From Agathobaculum sp. NTUH-O15-33 (lineage in GTDB: Bacteria; Bacillota; Clostridia; Oscillospirales; Butyricicoccaceae): 64,000 nt of DNA. The notes under the pieces are model-generated. The model was not told where the DNA came from, ran no database searches, and saw nothing but the letters and a program-made list of their open reading frames with translations. Within the stretch, counting starts at the first letter, position 1; every line of letters starts with the position of its first letter. This document shows, in pieces, positions 26,702-35,597 of the stretch. The DNA lies in the NCBI RefSeq assembly GCF_033193315.1, contig NZ_CP136187.1:3665501-3729500 (forward strand), in the 5' to 3' direction. The translations under genes were made by a program, and so were the position numbers.

Positions 26702-27967
26702 ATGTTTTCCGACTTGATACAGGAAGTCACGAATTGGACGCCTTTTGTCGAAAGCGTCCGGCACTATGCGGCAAACCTATCGATCAACTCCGTCATTGTG
26801 ACAATCATGATGATCTTTATGCTGCTGGGCGCGATCGACAAGGCGCAGGGCAACAAACGCGGGTACGGCGCGGCGTTTGACGAAGGCTTTCACGCCATGG
26901 GCCCGCTCGCGATCGCCATGGTGGGCGTGATCGCCGCCGCGCCGGTCATCAGTATGCTGCTGCGGCCGATCATTGGGCCGATCTACGAAATGCTGGGGTC
27001 CTCCCCTTCCATATTCGCCACCACGCTGCTGCTGGCCGATTCCGGCGGCTATTCGCTGGCGGTCGAGCTGGCCGGGCAGGATATCGTCATGGGGCAGTTC
27101 GCGGGTATCATCGTGGGCTGTACGATGGGCTGCATCCTGCTGTTCGATATTCCGGTCGCGCTCAATCTGCTGCAAAAGAAGGACCGCCCCGTGCTGGCCT
27201 GCGGCATTCTGGTCGGTACGATCACCGCGCCCGTCGGCTGTCTGGTGGGCGGCTTTATTATGAACCTCACGACGGATTACCATATGCCCATGACCGTGAT
27301 GCTGCTGAGTCTGCTGCCGGTCATTCTGGTCGCGGCCGCTTTGGCCGCCGGGCTGTGGTTCAAACCCATCGCACTGATGAACGGCTTTGCCAAATTCGGC
27401 GCGTTCGTGACCGGGCTGATCGCTATTTTCGTCGCGCTCGCCGTTTTGCAGGAAAAGACCGGCATCCACCTGCCGCTCTTCCGCCTGATGGTGGAGGAGG
27501 GCGCAAACGGGATTTCCCCGCTTACGAACAGCATTACCATTTTGGGCGACATCGCCTTTATCCTGCTCGGCGCGTTCCCCATGGTGGAATGGATCAAGCG
27601 CCATTTTGGCGGCAAGCTGGCAAAGCTGGGCGGCAAGATCGGCATTAACAAGGAAGCCTCGGCGGGCATTGTGGCCACGCTGGCCAATAACATCCCCGCT
27701 TTTCAAATGGTAAAGGACATGGACCCCAAAGGCAAGCTGCTGAACATTGCGTTCGCTTCCTGCGCGGCGTTTATGTTCGGCGATCATCTGGGCTTTGTGG
27801 CGGGCGTGAACGAAACCATGATCGTGCCCATGATCTTCGCCAAGCTGGCCTGCGGCATCAGCGCGCTGGTCTTGGCAAACCTGCTGGCGCCGCAGCTGCT
27901 GGCCAAGGCGGAAAAAGCGGGCGAGCAGGCCGCGCGGGAAGAAACAGCGGAGGCAAGCAAGGGATAA
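26702..27967 (+). CDS. eutH: Ethanolamine permease EutH
   Basis: A 421-residue polytopic membrane protein with about 11 hydrophobic helices. Signature segments match EutH: IMMIFMLLGAIDKAQG, FHAMGPLAIAMVGVIAAAPV, IYEMLGSSPSIFATTLLLADSGG, GIVATLANNIPAFQMVKDMD and AAFMFGDHLGFVAG. EutH supplies ethanolamine when protonation limits diffusion. No other eut gene (ammonia lyase, microcompartment shell) is within the window, so it may serve a distant eut locus or another amine. The strong site ACTGGGGGGC lies upstream. Confidence 0.93.
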   Translation: MFSDLIQEVTNWTPFVESVRHYAANLSINSVIVTIMMIFMLLGAIDKAQGNKRGYGAAFDEGFHAMGPLAIAMVGVIAAAPVISMLLRPIIGPIYEMLGSSPSIFATTLLLADSGGYSLAVELAGQDIVMGQFAGIIVGCTMGCILLFDIPVALNLLQKKDRPVLACGILVGTITAPVGCLVGGFIMNLTTDYHMPMTVMLLSLLPVILVAAALAAGLWFKPIALMNGFAKFGAFVTGLIAIFVALAVLQEKTGIHLPLFRLMVEEGANGISPLTNSITILGDIAFILLGAFPMVEWIKRHFGGKLAKLGGKIGINKEASAGIVATLANNIPAFQMVKDMDPKGKLLNIAFASCAAFMFGDHLGFVAGVNETMIVPMIFAKLACGISALVLANLLAPQLLAKAEKAGEQAAREETAEASKG

Positions 27968-28021
27968 CGGCAAGACCCATTTTTCCACCGTCGTATGAGA
28001 GGCAAAGGAGCGAGCAACGAA

Positions 28022-29665
28022 ATGAAACCCATTCTCGTGATCGGGCATAAAAATCCGGATACGGACTCCATCTGTTCCGCCATCTGCTATGCCCATTTAA
28101 AGCGCATGCTCACCGGCAAGGACTATATCCCCTGCCGCGCCGGGCAGGTCAACGCGGAAACCAAATATGTGCTCGACTGCTTTGACATAGAGCCGCCGCG
28201 CTATTTAAGTTCACTCAATCCACGCCTGAGCGACGTGCAGTACCGCGACGTCGCCGGTATCGGCGCGCAGATGTCGCTGCGGCGCGCGTGGGAATACATG
28301 AGCGAAAAGGATATTCAAACCATATCCGTGGTGGATGAAAACAACTATATCCAAGGCATTCTCACCTTCAGCGATATCGCCCGCTTCTATATGGAGGACC
28401 AAGGCGCGGACGCGCTGGCGGAGGCCAAAACGAGCTACCGCAACCTAGTGGATGTTTTGAACGGCGAGCTGGTGATCGGCGACCCGGAGCAGCAGCTCGA
28501 GCGAGGCAAGGTCGTGGTCGCCGCCGCCAACCCGGATGTGATGGAGGAATATCTCCACGAGCACGATATCGTTATTCTGGGCAACCGCTATGAATCCCAG
28601 CTTTGCGCGATCGAAATGAAGGCCGGCTGTATCATCATCGGCCTTGGCTCCAAGGTGTCCCGTACGATAAAAAAGCTGGCGGCCGAGGCCCATTGCGCGA
28701 TCATCGCCACGCCGATGGACACCTATAGCTGCTCCAAGGTGATTAATCAGGCGGTCCCCGTGCAGCACGTCATGCGGCGGAGCGGCCTGATCACCTTCCG
28801 GCCCAGCGAGCTGGTCGAGGATGTGAAAAAGACCGTATCCAAAAAGCGCATCCGCTACTATCCCATTCTGGCCGACGATGGCAAGTACATCGGTATGGTC
28901 TCGCAGCGCAACCTGCTGGATATTGAAAAGCAGGAAGTTATTCTGGTAGACCATAACGAACGCGACCAGTCCGTGGACGGCATTGGGTCGGCGCGGATCA
29001 CCGAAATCATCGACCACCACCGCATCGACGCGATCGAGACCAGCAATCCGATCTATTTCCGCAATCAGCCGCTGGGCTGCACGGCGACGATCATCGCGCA
29101 GCTTTATCAGGAAAATCGCGTGGAGATCACTCCAGCCATCGCGGGCCTCCTTTGCTCCGCGATCCTGTCGGATACGCTGATGTTCCGCTCCCCCACCTGC
29201 ACGCCGGTGGATCGCCGGACCGCGGAAACGCTGTCCGAAATTGCGGGGATCGATATCAAGAGCCACGCGGTCGCCATGTTCCGCGCCGGTTCGCAGCTCA
29301 TTGATCGCTCCATGGACGAGATCTTCCATATGGACTACAAGTATTATCAGGTGCGCGGCAAGCGCGTGGCGATCTCGCAGGTGACGAGCGTCAATCAAGA
29401 GGAGCTGGAGGAGATTCAGCCCCAGCTGCTGGAATACATGCAGAACTGCCTGCCCACCTCCGGGCTTGCCATGCTGTTTGTCATGCTGACCAATATTATC
29501 GAAGAGACCACCGAGCTGCTTTTTGCCGGGCAGGACGCCGCCGAGATCGTCCGCGCGGCGTTCCAGCAGGACTGTGATACGAATTCCTGCCTGCTTACCG
29601 GCGTCGTGAGCCGAAAAAAGCAGCTGGTGCCGCCCCTTTTGACCGCGCTCGAAGACGAGGACTGA
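28022..29665 (+). CDS. ppaC: CBS/DRTGG-domain manganese-dependent inorganic pyrophosphatase
   Basis: A 547-residue family II (DHH) pyrophosphatase with a regulatory insert. The N-terminal GHKNPDTDSI supplies metal ligands H, D, D. Then come a CBS domain (about 70-130), a DRTGG domain (about 130-245) and a second CBS domain (about 250-300). The catalytic part resumes with VDHNERDQS and IIDHHR (DHH motif), followed by a DHHA2 domain. The CBS pair binds AMP/ADP (inhibitory) or ATP/Ap4A (activating) in studied members. The start ATG 28022 follows CAAAGGAGCG; an upstream in-frame start at 27995 is less likely. It lies 54 bases after eutH, so may be co-transcribed. Confidence 0.95.
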   Translation: MKPILVIGHKNPDTDSICSAICYAHLKRMLTGKDYIPCRAGQVNAETKYVLDCFDIEPPRYLSSLNPRLSDVQYRDVAGIGAQMSLRRAWEYMSEKDIQTISVVDENNYIQGILTFSDIARFYMEDQGADALAEAKTSYRNLVDVLNGELVIGDPEQQLERGKVVVAAANPDVMEEYLHEHDIVILGNRYESQLCAIEMKAGCIIIGLGSKVSRTIKKLAAEAHCAIIATPMDTYSCSKVINQAVPVQHVMRRSGLITFRPSELVEDVKKTVSKKRIRYYPILADDGKYIGMVSQRNLLDIEKQEVILVDHNERDQSVDGIGSARITEIIDHHRIDAIETSNPIYFRNQPLGCTATIIAQLYQENRVEITPAIAGLLCSAILSDTLMFRSPTCTPVDRRTAETLSEIAGIDIKSHAVAMFRAGSQLIDRSMDEIFHMDYKYYQVRGKRVAISQVTSVNQEELEEIQPQLLEYMQNCLPTSGLAMLFVMLTNIIEETTELLFAGQDAAEIVRAAFQQDCDTNSCLLTGVVSRKKQLVPPLLTALEDED

Positions 29666-29695
29666 GCCGAAACCTTTTTAACAAAAATATGCACC

Positions 29696-29757
29696 AAGGG
29701 CCTGCCGCAAAATAAGAATAACCATGTGTCATTCTTTCATTTTGCAGCGGGCCCTTT
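29696..29757 (+). terminator. Terminator after the pyrophosphatase gene
   Basis: An extended imperfect stem: AAGGGCC-GC-GCAAAAT pairs with ATTTTGC-GC-GGCCCTT around a 25-base loop that can itself pair (AAGAAT/ATTCTT). The tail TTTAAAATTTT is AT-rich, not a pure T run. Confidence 0.6.
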
Positions 29758-29763
29758 AAAATT

Positions 29764-29798
29764 TTCAGGCGCCCATGCGGACCGCATGGGCGCCTGAA
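29764..29798 (-). terminator. Terminator of the 29.8-33.0 kb minus-strand operon
   Basis: A perfect 17-bp palindromic stem (TTCAGGCGCCCATGCGG and complement) with a one-base centre. On the minus strand it is followed by AAAATTTT. It lies 43 bases beyond the end of the last isomerase gene. Confidence 0.7.
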
Positions 29799-29840
29799 GA
29801 TAAAGAAGAAAGAAAAATGAGAGGGTCTTAAAAAAAGTCG

Positions 29841-30773
29841 TCAGCGCGGCAGGATGATCTGGCCGAGCGGCATTTTGGGGCCTGCGTTCGCGCCGAGCAG
29901 CAGCTCTTCGAGCATTCGCTTGGTGTGCTTGCCGTCTTGGATCGCGCGCTCCGGGAAGCCGAGCGGGTTGAAGGTTGCGATAGTGTCCTCCGCCTCGCCG
30001 AAGCCCAGCTCGCGCAGGGTTTCAAAGCAGGCGTTAAAGTCCACGTCGCCGCTGCCGATTTCGCCGATGTGCGCATGGCAGCGCACGGTGCCGTCGGCGT
30101 ACAGCTCGGACGGGTTGATGTTATAGCGGAACAGCTTGGTGTAGTTCCATGTATCCGCCACGATGATGTGCTTTAAGTGACGCTGCGTATATTTCAGCAT
30201 GGACGCGATATCACCCTTGCCGCCGTCGTAATGGAAGGTGTGCGGAATAGAATACAGATAACCGAGCGCCGGGCTGTCATAAGAACGGATGATATCGTAA
30301 GCGTCGTTATTGCGCTCGTAAAAATCGTTGGGATGAGCCTGTACGTCAAGACGCATGCCCTTGCTCTCGAGCAGCGGCACCAACACGTCGAGCGAGCGCA
30401 TCAGCTTGGCTTCGCACAGCTCGGAACGGCTGCGGTCGCCGCCCAGCTCGGTGTTGAACACCTTCACTTCCATCATTTCGGCGATCTCGATCATGCGCTT
30501 CCAGCAGTCGATCGCGTACTCGCGCATGAATTCGTCCGGGTGCTCGATGCGGAAGCCGGTCGTCAGCGACGCGATTTCCAGTCCTTCCGCGTCGATCGCC
30601 TTTTTGTGCCACATGACCTCTTCGTTGGTCGCCTTGGGGCGCTTCCAGAAGCCCGGGAAATCCGCGTTATAGGGCGAAATGTAGTGGTAGCCCGCTTCCG
30701 CCACCAGATGATAGGTCTCTTCATAGGTCATGCCGGTCGCCCAGAACGCGCTGGTATCAAATGTAATCTTCAT
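29841..30773 (-). CDS. Sugar phosphate isomerase/epimerase-like TIM barrel (A)
   Basis: A 310-residue AP-endonuclease-2/xylose-isomerase-like TIM barrel. Probable metal ligands sit in strand ends such as VFNTELGGDRS (Glu), MRLDVQAHPNDF (Asp/His), KHIIVADTW (Asp) and CHAHIGEIGSGDVDF (His, Glu). The family includes IolE/IolH-type dehydratases and isomerases and ketose epimerases; the substrate is unknown. It is last of three genes: oxidoreductase, isomerase B, isomerase A, 14 bases after B. Such Gfo/Idh/MocA plus paired TIM-barrel sets occur in inositol, 3-keto-sugar and C-glycoside pathways. Confidence 0.85.
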   Translation of the reverse strand: MKITFDTSAFWATGMTYEETYHLVAEAGYHYISPYNADFPGFWKRPKATNEEVMWHKKAIDAEGLEIASLTTGFRIEHPDEFMREYAIDCWKRMIEIAEMMEVKVFNTELGGDRSRSELCEAKLMRSLDVLVPLLESKGMRLDVQAHPNDFYERNNDAYDIIRSYDSPALGYLYSIPHTFHYDGGKGDIASMLKYTQRHLKHIIVADTWNYTKLFRYNINPSELYADGTVRCHAHIGEIGSGDVDFNACFETLRELGFGEAEDTIATFNPLGFPERAIQDGKHTKRMLEELLLGANAGPKMPLGQIILPR

Positions 30774-30786
30774 AAGAAAGCTCCTT

Positions 30787-31786
30787 TCACTTCAGCATGG
30801 TTTCATGCAGGAACGCCGCCGATTTACGAATGGCGATCAGGTTGTTGGGCATGAGCGGGTCCTCGACCTCGATGCAGACCGGGCCGTGGTAATCGCCCGC
30901 CGCGAGGGTACCGAAGAACTCCTTCCACCAGAGTTGATCGTGGCCGTAGCCGACCGCCACGTAGTTCCACACGCGGTTCGCCGCGGGGCCGTTATACGCG
31001 CCCAGCTCGTATACCTCGGTGCCCTTGATGTGGGGATTCAGGCGGGTATCCTTGCCGTGCACGTGATAGATAGCCTTTTTCCTCGCACAGCTTGCGGGCG
31101 ATCATCATCGGGTCGCCGCCCATGAAAAACAGATGGCTCGGATCGAGGTTGAGGCCGATGATCGGACCGACCGCGTTTCTCAGATGCATCAGCGTGCCCA
31201 CGCTAAATACCATGTTCATCGGGTGGTTTTCCAGCGCGATGGTTTCCACGCCGCTGGCCTTGGCCAGATCAGCCGCCTTGCTCCAAAAATCGATGGTGAC
31301 GTCCCACTGGTACTTTAAAACGTCCTCCATCTCGGGCGGATAGGTATGGATGACCCAGTTCAGCGCCGTGTCCGTCGGGCTGCCCGCCGGCAGGCCGGAC
31401 TGCGAAACCACATGCTTTACGCCCAGAAGCTCGGCCAGACGCATGGTGTTCATCACGTCTGGGCCGTGGCTCGCCCAGCGCTCGCCGGGGCCGACCGCGT
31501 TGGCCGAGCAGTTCAGCGCCGCGATCTCAAGCCCGCGGCTTTCGATGGCGTGCAGAAACTCCCGGCGCGCTTCCGCGCTCTTTAACAGCTTGTCCATATC
31601 GAGATGGGGCGCGCAGGAATAGCCGCCCGTGCCAAGTTCCAATACCTCAATGCCCATGCTGACCGCTTCATCCAGCACCTGCTCGAACGACAGGTCGGGC
31701 AGGCCGTCCGTAAACAGGCCCAGCTTCATTGGGTTCGGGTTGAACGCGGCAACCGGCATATCAAAATCTTTGGGATCGATGCTCAT
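30787..31786 (-). CDS. Sugar phosphate isomerase/epimerase-like TIM barrel (B), +1 frameshift
   Basis: A TIM barrel of about 332 residues when one base is removed from the T5 run at 31076-31080 (A5 on the coding strand). The upstream frame reads MKLGLFTDGLPDLSFEQVL and GLNLDPSHLFFMGGDPMMIARKLCEE; the downstream frame continues IYHVHGKDTRLNPHIKG. Joined, CEEKAIYHVHGKDTR gives the conserved Asp-His and His-x-His-x-Lys-Asp metal region. As written, the first frame ends at 30992 after unrelated residues. The homopolymer position suggests a sequencing error. It is the middle gene of the operon and probably works on the same substrate as the oxidoreductase. Confidence 0.85.
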
Positions 31787-31828
31787 AGCGATTCTCCTTT
31801 TATATGTAGCGTCATGATTGATTCAGCA

Positions 31829-32989
31829 TTAATATTCGACCCAAGCGGAGTCGTGATCGGCGGATTCGACGCACTTTTCGACCCACTTGACGCCCAGCAC
31901 GCCCGCGTGGATATCGGGATACCAAAAATCGATTTCCTCGCCCTTGTCGCATTTGTCGATCGCCTGCGCAAAGCGGGCGTACAGATTGCTCCAGGATTCA
32001 AATAGGCCCTCCGGGTGGCCGCCGCCGATGCGATCGTCCGCGGTCGCCTCGGGATACAGGTAGCCCGCGCCGCGCTGCATCACGCTCTGCGGCTGGCCCT
32101 GCACCTCGTAAGCGAGCTGGTTCGGGTGCTCTACGTCCCACGCGATCGAAGCCTTTTCGCCCACGATACGGAACCGCGCGCCGAACTCGGAACCCGCGTT
32201 GACGCAGCTGGACCAGATGTAGCCGACCGCGCCGTTATCGTATTCCATGATGGTCATGGCGTTGTCCTCCAGCGGCTTGCGGCTTTCCACAAAGGCCTGC
32301 TTGGAGCACATCAAACGGCGAATCTTCATTTCCGGCATCATGGCTTCGGAAAGATAGATCAGGTGCGTGCCGACGTCGCCCAGCACATAGGCGGGGCCCG
32401 CCTTCTTCGGGTCGACGCGCCACGCGGTCGAAGCCGAATTTTTTTCCACCGCCACATTGTGCGCGCCATGCGCAAACTGCATGTTGACGATACGGATTTT
32501 TCCCAGATCGCCGCGCTCGATCATCCGGCGCGCCTGCTCGATCATCTGGTGGCCCGAGTAGCCGTAAGAAACGAACATGATCTTGCCCGTTTTTTTGACC
32601 AGCTCTTCCAGCTCCCGCGCTTCCTCGGTGGTGAAGCACAGCGGCTTTTCGCAGTATACGTGCAGGCCCGCGTTCAGCGCGGCCCGCGCAATTTCAAAGT
32701 GCGTAAAGTTTGGCGTCGCGATCGAAACGGCCTGTATGCCGTCCGGGCGCTTCGCCTCCTCCGCGAACAGGGTCTTGTAATCCGGATAGCAGCGCTCCGG
32801 GGCAACGTGCAGCTTTTCGCCAAATGCGCGGCCGCGCTCCGCGTCGATATCAAACGCACCGGCCACGAGCTGGAAATTAAAATCCCTGAGCGCCGAGGAA
32901 CGGTGGATGTAACCGATTTGGCTGCCCTTGCCGCCGCCCACCATGGCCCAGCGGATCGGCTCATTAACTTTCTTTTCTCCGTAAATCAT
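31829..32989 (-). CDS. Gfo/Idh/MocA family oxidoreductase
   Basis: A 386-residue NAD(P)-dependent sugar or inositol dehydrogenase. The Rossmann motif RWAMVGGGKGSQIGYIHR lies at the N-terminus, the conserved EKPLCFTTEEA catalytic-lysine region about one third in, and GDVGTHLIYLSEAMM supplies the His-containing C-terminal sheet motif. The start ATG 32989 has AAAGGTGAG upstream; an in-frame GTG at 32998 is possible. First in the operon with two TIM barrels. No transporter is attached. Confidence 0.92.
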   Translation of the reverse strand: MIYGEKKVNEPIRWAMVGGGKGSQIGYIHRSSALRDFNFQLVAGAFDIDAERGRAFGEKLHVAPERCYPDYKTLFAEEAKRPDGIQAVSIATPNFTHFEIARAALNAGLHVYCEKPLCFTTEEARELEELVKKTGKIMFVSYGYSGHQMIEQARRMIERGDLGKIRIVNMQFAHGAHNVAVEKNSASTAWRVDPKKAGPAYVLGDVGTHLIYLSEAMMPEMKIRRLMCSKQAFVESRKPLEDNAMTIMEYDNGAVGYIWSSCVNAGSEFGARFRIVGEKASIAWDVEHPNQLAYEVQGQPQSVMQRGAGYLYPEATADDRIGGGHPEGLFESWSNLYARFAQAIDKCDKGEEIDFWYPDIHAGVLGVKWVEKCVESADHDSAWVEY

Positions 32990-33200
32990 ATAACTCACCT
33001 TTCTAAGCAGTTATCATCGCGTAAACGCTTGTTTCCCTTGCTTTCGAGTAAATTATATCTGTTTATCCGCATTTTGTATTACCAATTCCTGCTCTATTGC
33101 CCGCCGTCTCGCCCGCCATTTCGCGCTTTTTTCAGGGCCGATTGCAATTTTTTGCTCTTGCCCTTTTATCCCCTCCGCAAAGGACCAACAGGCCGCAAAA
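32990..33200. other. AT-rich upstream region of the oxidoreductase operon
   Basis: No gene is seen. On the minus strand this should contain the operon promoter; the AT-rich stretch about 33040-33090 is the likely place, but no clean -35/-10 pair was found. Confidence 0.4.
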
Positions 33201-33231
33201 AGGACCGCTTCCAATCGGAAGCGGTCCTCAG
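33201..33231 (-). terminator. Terminator of the 39-33.6 kb operon, distal hairpin copy
   Basis: AGGACCGCTTCC (33201-33212) pairs with GGAAGCGGTCCT (33217-33228). On the minus strand it is followed by TTTTT, a classical intrinsic terminator. The identical 31 bases recur at 33444-33474; the sequence between is the element described next. Confidence 0.75.
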
Positions 33232-33443
33232 CTTGTCAAAGAACCCCTTCGCGCCGCAGCGCGCATAAAATAGGATTTTGCCGCTTGCGGCAAAATCCAT
33301 AAAAAGCCGCGACATGTGCGTGGTTTTTTATACAAACCGGCTTCAAGTGTGCCTGTAAGGCGCGCGCAGAAGTCGGAATTCTCGATCGAAATGGGGCTTT
33401 GTTTCGATCGACAGACTGTCAAAAATAGTTTTTTGACAGTCTC
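33232..33443. mobile_element. Terminator-inserted repeat element, copy A (212 bp)
   Basis: The element lies between two identical 31-base copies of a terminator hairpin (33201-33231 and 33444-33474). Its ends carry TGTCAAA in inverted orientation: TTGTCAAAG at the left and TTTTGACAG at the right. Internal stems: GATTTTGCCG with CGGCAAAATC, CGATCGAAA with TTTCGATCG, and CTGTCAAAAA with TTTTTGACAG at the right end. The second copy at 59146-59418 shares both ends and the right 90 bases. No protein is encoded. Confidence 0.7.
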
Positions 33444-33474
33444 AGGACCGCTTCCAATCGGAAGCGGTCCTCAG
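33444..33474. repeat. Duplicate of the terminator hairpin flanking element A
   Basis: The same 31 bases as 33201-33231, in direct orientation. This copy is not followed by a T run on either strand, so it is the copy created by duplication and not the working terminator. Confidence 0.8.
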
Positions 33475-33478
33475 TTTG

Positions 33479-33571
33479 CCGGAAACCATATGGTTTCCGG
33501 TTTTTTGGCGGCGAAGCGGAGCGTTTTTCAGTCAAGGCAGACAGTTCGCTTCCGCTCCCCGCCAAAAAAAA
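33479..33571. terminator. Further terminator-like hairpins downstream of the ABC binding protein
   Basis: CCGGAAACC-ATAT-GGTTTCCGG followed by T6 (33479-33506) is a perfect terminator for plus-strand transcripts, although no plus gene precedes it. A second imperfect long stem, GGCGGCGAAGCGGAGCG with CGCTTCCGCTCCCCGCC (33507-33562), has A/T runs outside and would act on the minus strand after the binding-protein gene. Confidence 0.6.
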
Positions 33572-33626
33572 TAGGAGGAAAAAGAGAGAAGAAAGAGCGA
33601 TCAAAATTTGCGGTGAAAGCGAAGCC

Positions 33627-34730
33627 TTAACCGTTGACCAGCGAAGCGTCGCCAACCTCAGCCGGTGAAACATATTGGGTCACTTCATCTGTGTTCAGGT
33701 TTTCTGGGGTAATGAGCATAAAATCCATGGGGATGTATTCGGGTTCCTTGCGTACGGTATTGCCCATCGCTAGGTCATAGGCCATCTGGATCGCCTTCTG
33801 GTGCATGCCATAAGGGTTTTGCTGAATAATGCCCGAAATCCACTTTTGATCGCAGAGCTTGCGGGCGTCTGGGTCCAGATCAAAGGTCACGTTCAGCACT
33901 TCGCCGGGTGCTTTGCCCATTTCCTGCAACGCAACGCTCGTGCTGTTTGCAATTTCATTGAACGTTGAAAAAATAATCTTAATATCCGGGTTTGCGGTCA
34001 GTAGGTCATACGCGATGCTGTAGGACTTGGTCTGGTCATAGTTGGTATACTGCGTGCCGCCGCCGACCTGAACCATGCCCGGGTACTCCGCCAATGCGTC
34101 ATAGAATCCCTTTTCCCGCTGCATTTCGGTAGAAGCGCCCGTTGTACCTGAAATCATCGCGTATTTGCCCTCTCCGCCCAACTGCTCTAAAAAGACCTTA
34201 GCGGCGGAGTAGCTTGCCTGATAATTGTCTGTTGAGTAGAAGTAATCATAGGTGTCGCTGTTGATATTGGAATCGCAGGTGATAACGGGAATTCCCTTTT
34301 CATATAGCTTTTCCGCAACTGGGGCGAGGATGTCAATATCGATGGGGTCCATGACTACCGCTAAAGGGTTTGCGATTTCGATCGTTTCAGCGAGTTGGAT
34401 CTGCTTTTCAAGTTCCGCGGACGAGCTGGCCGCATACACGACAACTTCGGTCCCGCCAATAGAATCCGCCTTATTCATATTAAGGGTACCGGTCATCGCC
34501 ATTTCCCAAAAGCCGCCGGTGGTGTTTTTCAGCAGCACGTGTATTTTGCCGTCTGATTCCTTTGGATCTCGTATCGATGGCAGCGCGCCATCCGGCTTGT
34601 CGGGCGTTTGGGTACTGTTCTCGGCCGGAGCCGGATCAGCCGCCTCCTCGGGGGGCGTTTCCGCGGAGCACGCGCAAAGCGTCAGGGCGAGTACGGGAAC
34701 CAGCAAACGGGCGAATAATCTCTTTGTCAT
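33627..34730 (-). CDS. RbsB-like sugar ABC transporter substrate-binding lipoprotein
   Basis: A 367-residue lipoprotein. The signal peptide ends in the lipobox LTLCAC, followed by a Pro/Glu/Ala linker. The rest is a periplasmic-binding-protein type 1 fold (KIHVLLKNTTGGFWEMAMTGT, VVMDPIDIDILAPVAEKLYEKGIPVITCDSN, ISGTTGASTEMQREKGF). The ligand is probably a sugar or sugar acid imported by the divergently encoded ATPase and permease (41536-44094). It is last in the minus-strand operon, preceded by a hairpin that may tune its expression. Confidence 0.92.
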   Translation of the reverse strand: MTKRLFARLLVPVLALTLCACSAETPPEEAADPAPAENSTQTPDKPDGALPSIRDPKESDGKIHVLLKNTTGGFWEMAMTGTLNMNKADSIGGTEVVVYAASSSAELEKQIQLAETIEIANPLAVVMDPIDIDILAPVAEKLYEKGIPVITCDSNINSDTYDYFYSTDNYQASYSAAKVFLEQLGGEGKYAMISGTTGASTEMQREKGFYDALAEYPGMVQVGGGTQYTNYDQTKSYSIAYDLLTANPDIKIIFSTFNEIANSTSVALQEMGKAPGEVLNVTFDLDPDARKLCDQKWISGIIQQNPYGMHQKAIQMAYDLAMGNTVRKEPEYIPMDFMLITPENLNTDEVTQYVSPAEVGDASLVNG

Positions 34731-34769
34731 GGTTTTACCTCCTCTATCTGTTTCATGTTATCCAGTAAA

Positions 34770-34798
34770 GAAGCCCGGCGGTCATCCGCGCCGGCTTC
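34770..34798 (-). terminator. Intercistronic hairpin before the binding-protein gene
   Basis: GAAGCCCGGCG (34770-34780) pairs with CGCCGGCTTC (34789-34798). On the minus strand the tail is TTTAC, a weak terminator or 5'-stabilising hairpin. It sits in the 84-base gap between the isomerase and the binding protein. Confidence 0.45.
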
Positions 34799-34814
34799 CA
34801 AACCGCATGGGTTG

Positions 34815-35597
34815 CTATGCGTGATACGACATAATGGCCTTTGCCGCTTGCGCGGAGCCGGTTTGCGGCTCGAGCGCAAAGCCGACCATGCCTCGATAGC
34901 CGATGTCCTGAAGCGTTTGGCACAGGGCCTGAAAATCGATCTCCCCCGTACCCGGCTCATGCCTGCCGGGCACATCGGCAAAGTGGATATGTCCGATCAG
35001 GTTCCGGTACTTTTTCAGCGAGTCGATCAGACTGCCGCCGTATACCTGCATGTGATAAATGTCGCACAGCAACCGAACGCTCTCACAGTCGACCCGCTCG
35101 ACAATCGCGGCGGCGGTATCCACATGCGTCATGAATACGCCGGGGTGCGCGATCGGGTTGACCGCCTCGACAAGCAGTGTGACGCCAGCCTCCTGCATGA
35201 TAGGCGCCAGCTTTTGATACGTATCAAACATCGTCAGCAGTTTGGCGGCGTCGGAAAGCTCCCGGTATTCGTTCCGTACCGGTCCTTCTGGGGAAAGCGC
35301 GTTGGAATGGGTAACCAGAAATCTTGCTCCGAGCTCCTTAGCCGTTTTCGCGGAGCGCGTGACCAGATCGATGTACGCTTGCTGCCGCAACGGATCAAGC
35401 GGCGAATACAGCTCATCCCCGGTGAAGGCGACAATTTCGATTTCTGCCTTGCGGGCAGCTTGCTTGATCGCACCGATATCCTTGTCCAGCCATCCGGCGA
35501 ACTCCACCGCATCAAAACCGGCCGCCTTGGCCAGCTCAAAACGCGCTTCAAAAGGCGCCTCGGCGAACAGCATTTCAATATTCGCGCTTCGTTTCAT
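34815..35597 (-). CDS. Hydroxypyruvate isomerase family TIM barrel (Hyi/OtnI-like)
   Basis: A 260-residue TIM barrel. The start MKRSANIEMLFAEAPFEARFELAKAAGFDAVEF has the Hyi family pattern (ANI-x-MLF, then AGF-x-AVE-x). Metal ligands lie in LLVEAVNPIAHPGVF (Glu), LLCDIYHMQVYGG (Asp, His), IGHIHFADVPGRHEPGTGEIDF (His, Glu). Related OtnI enzymes isomerise 2-oxo-tetronates. The start ATG 35597 is preceded by GGAGAGGG. It overlaps the preceding dehydrogenase gene by 23 bases, so the two are co-translated. Confidence 0.85.
   Translation of the reverse strand: MKRSANIEMLFAEAPFEARFELAKAAGFDAVEFAGWLDKDIGAIKQAARKAEIEIVAFTGDELYSPLDPLRQQAYIDLVTRSAKTAKELGARFLVTHSNALSPEGPVRNEYRELSDAAKLLTMFDTYQKLAPIMQEAGVTLLVEAVNPIAHPGVFMTHVDTAAAIVERVDCESVRLLCDIYHMQVYGGSLIDSLKKYRNLIGHIHFADVPGRHEPGTGEIDFQALCQTLQDIGYRGMVGFALEPQTGSAQAAKAIMSYHA

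Noticed and set aside
26777..28096. Minus-strand frame of 439 codons opposite eutH
   Set aside because: His/Gln/Arg-rich shadow; EutH on plus has full family motifs.
32015..33268. Plus-strand frame of 417 codons opposite the Gfo/Idh/MocA gene
   Set aside because: Antisense shadow; the minus gene has the Rossmann and EKP motifs.
33479..33506. Small RNA gene ending at the plus-strand terminator
   Set aside because: A perfect plus terminator exists, but no promoter upstream within the element could be identified, so a transcript is speculative.
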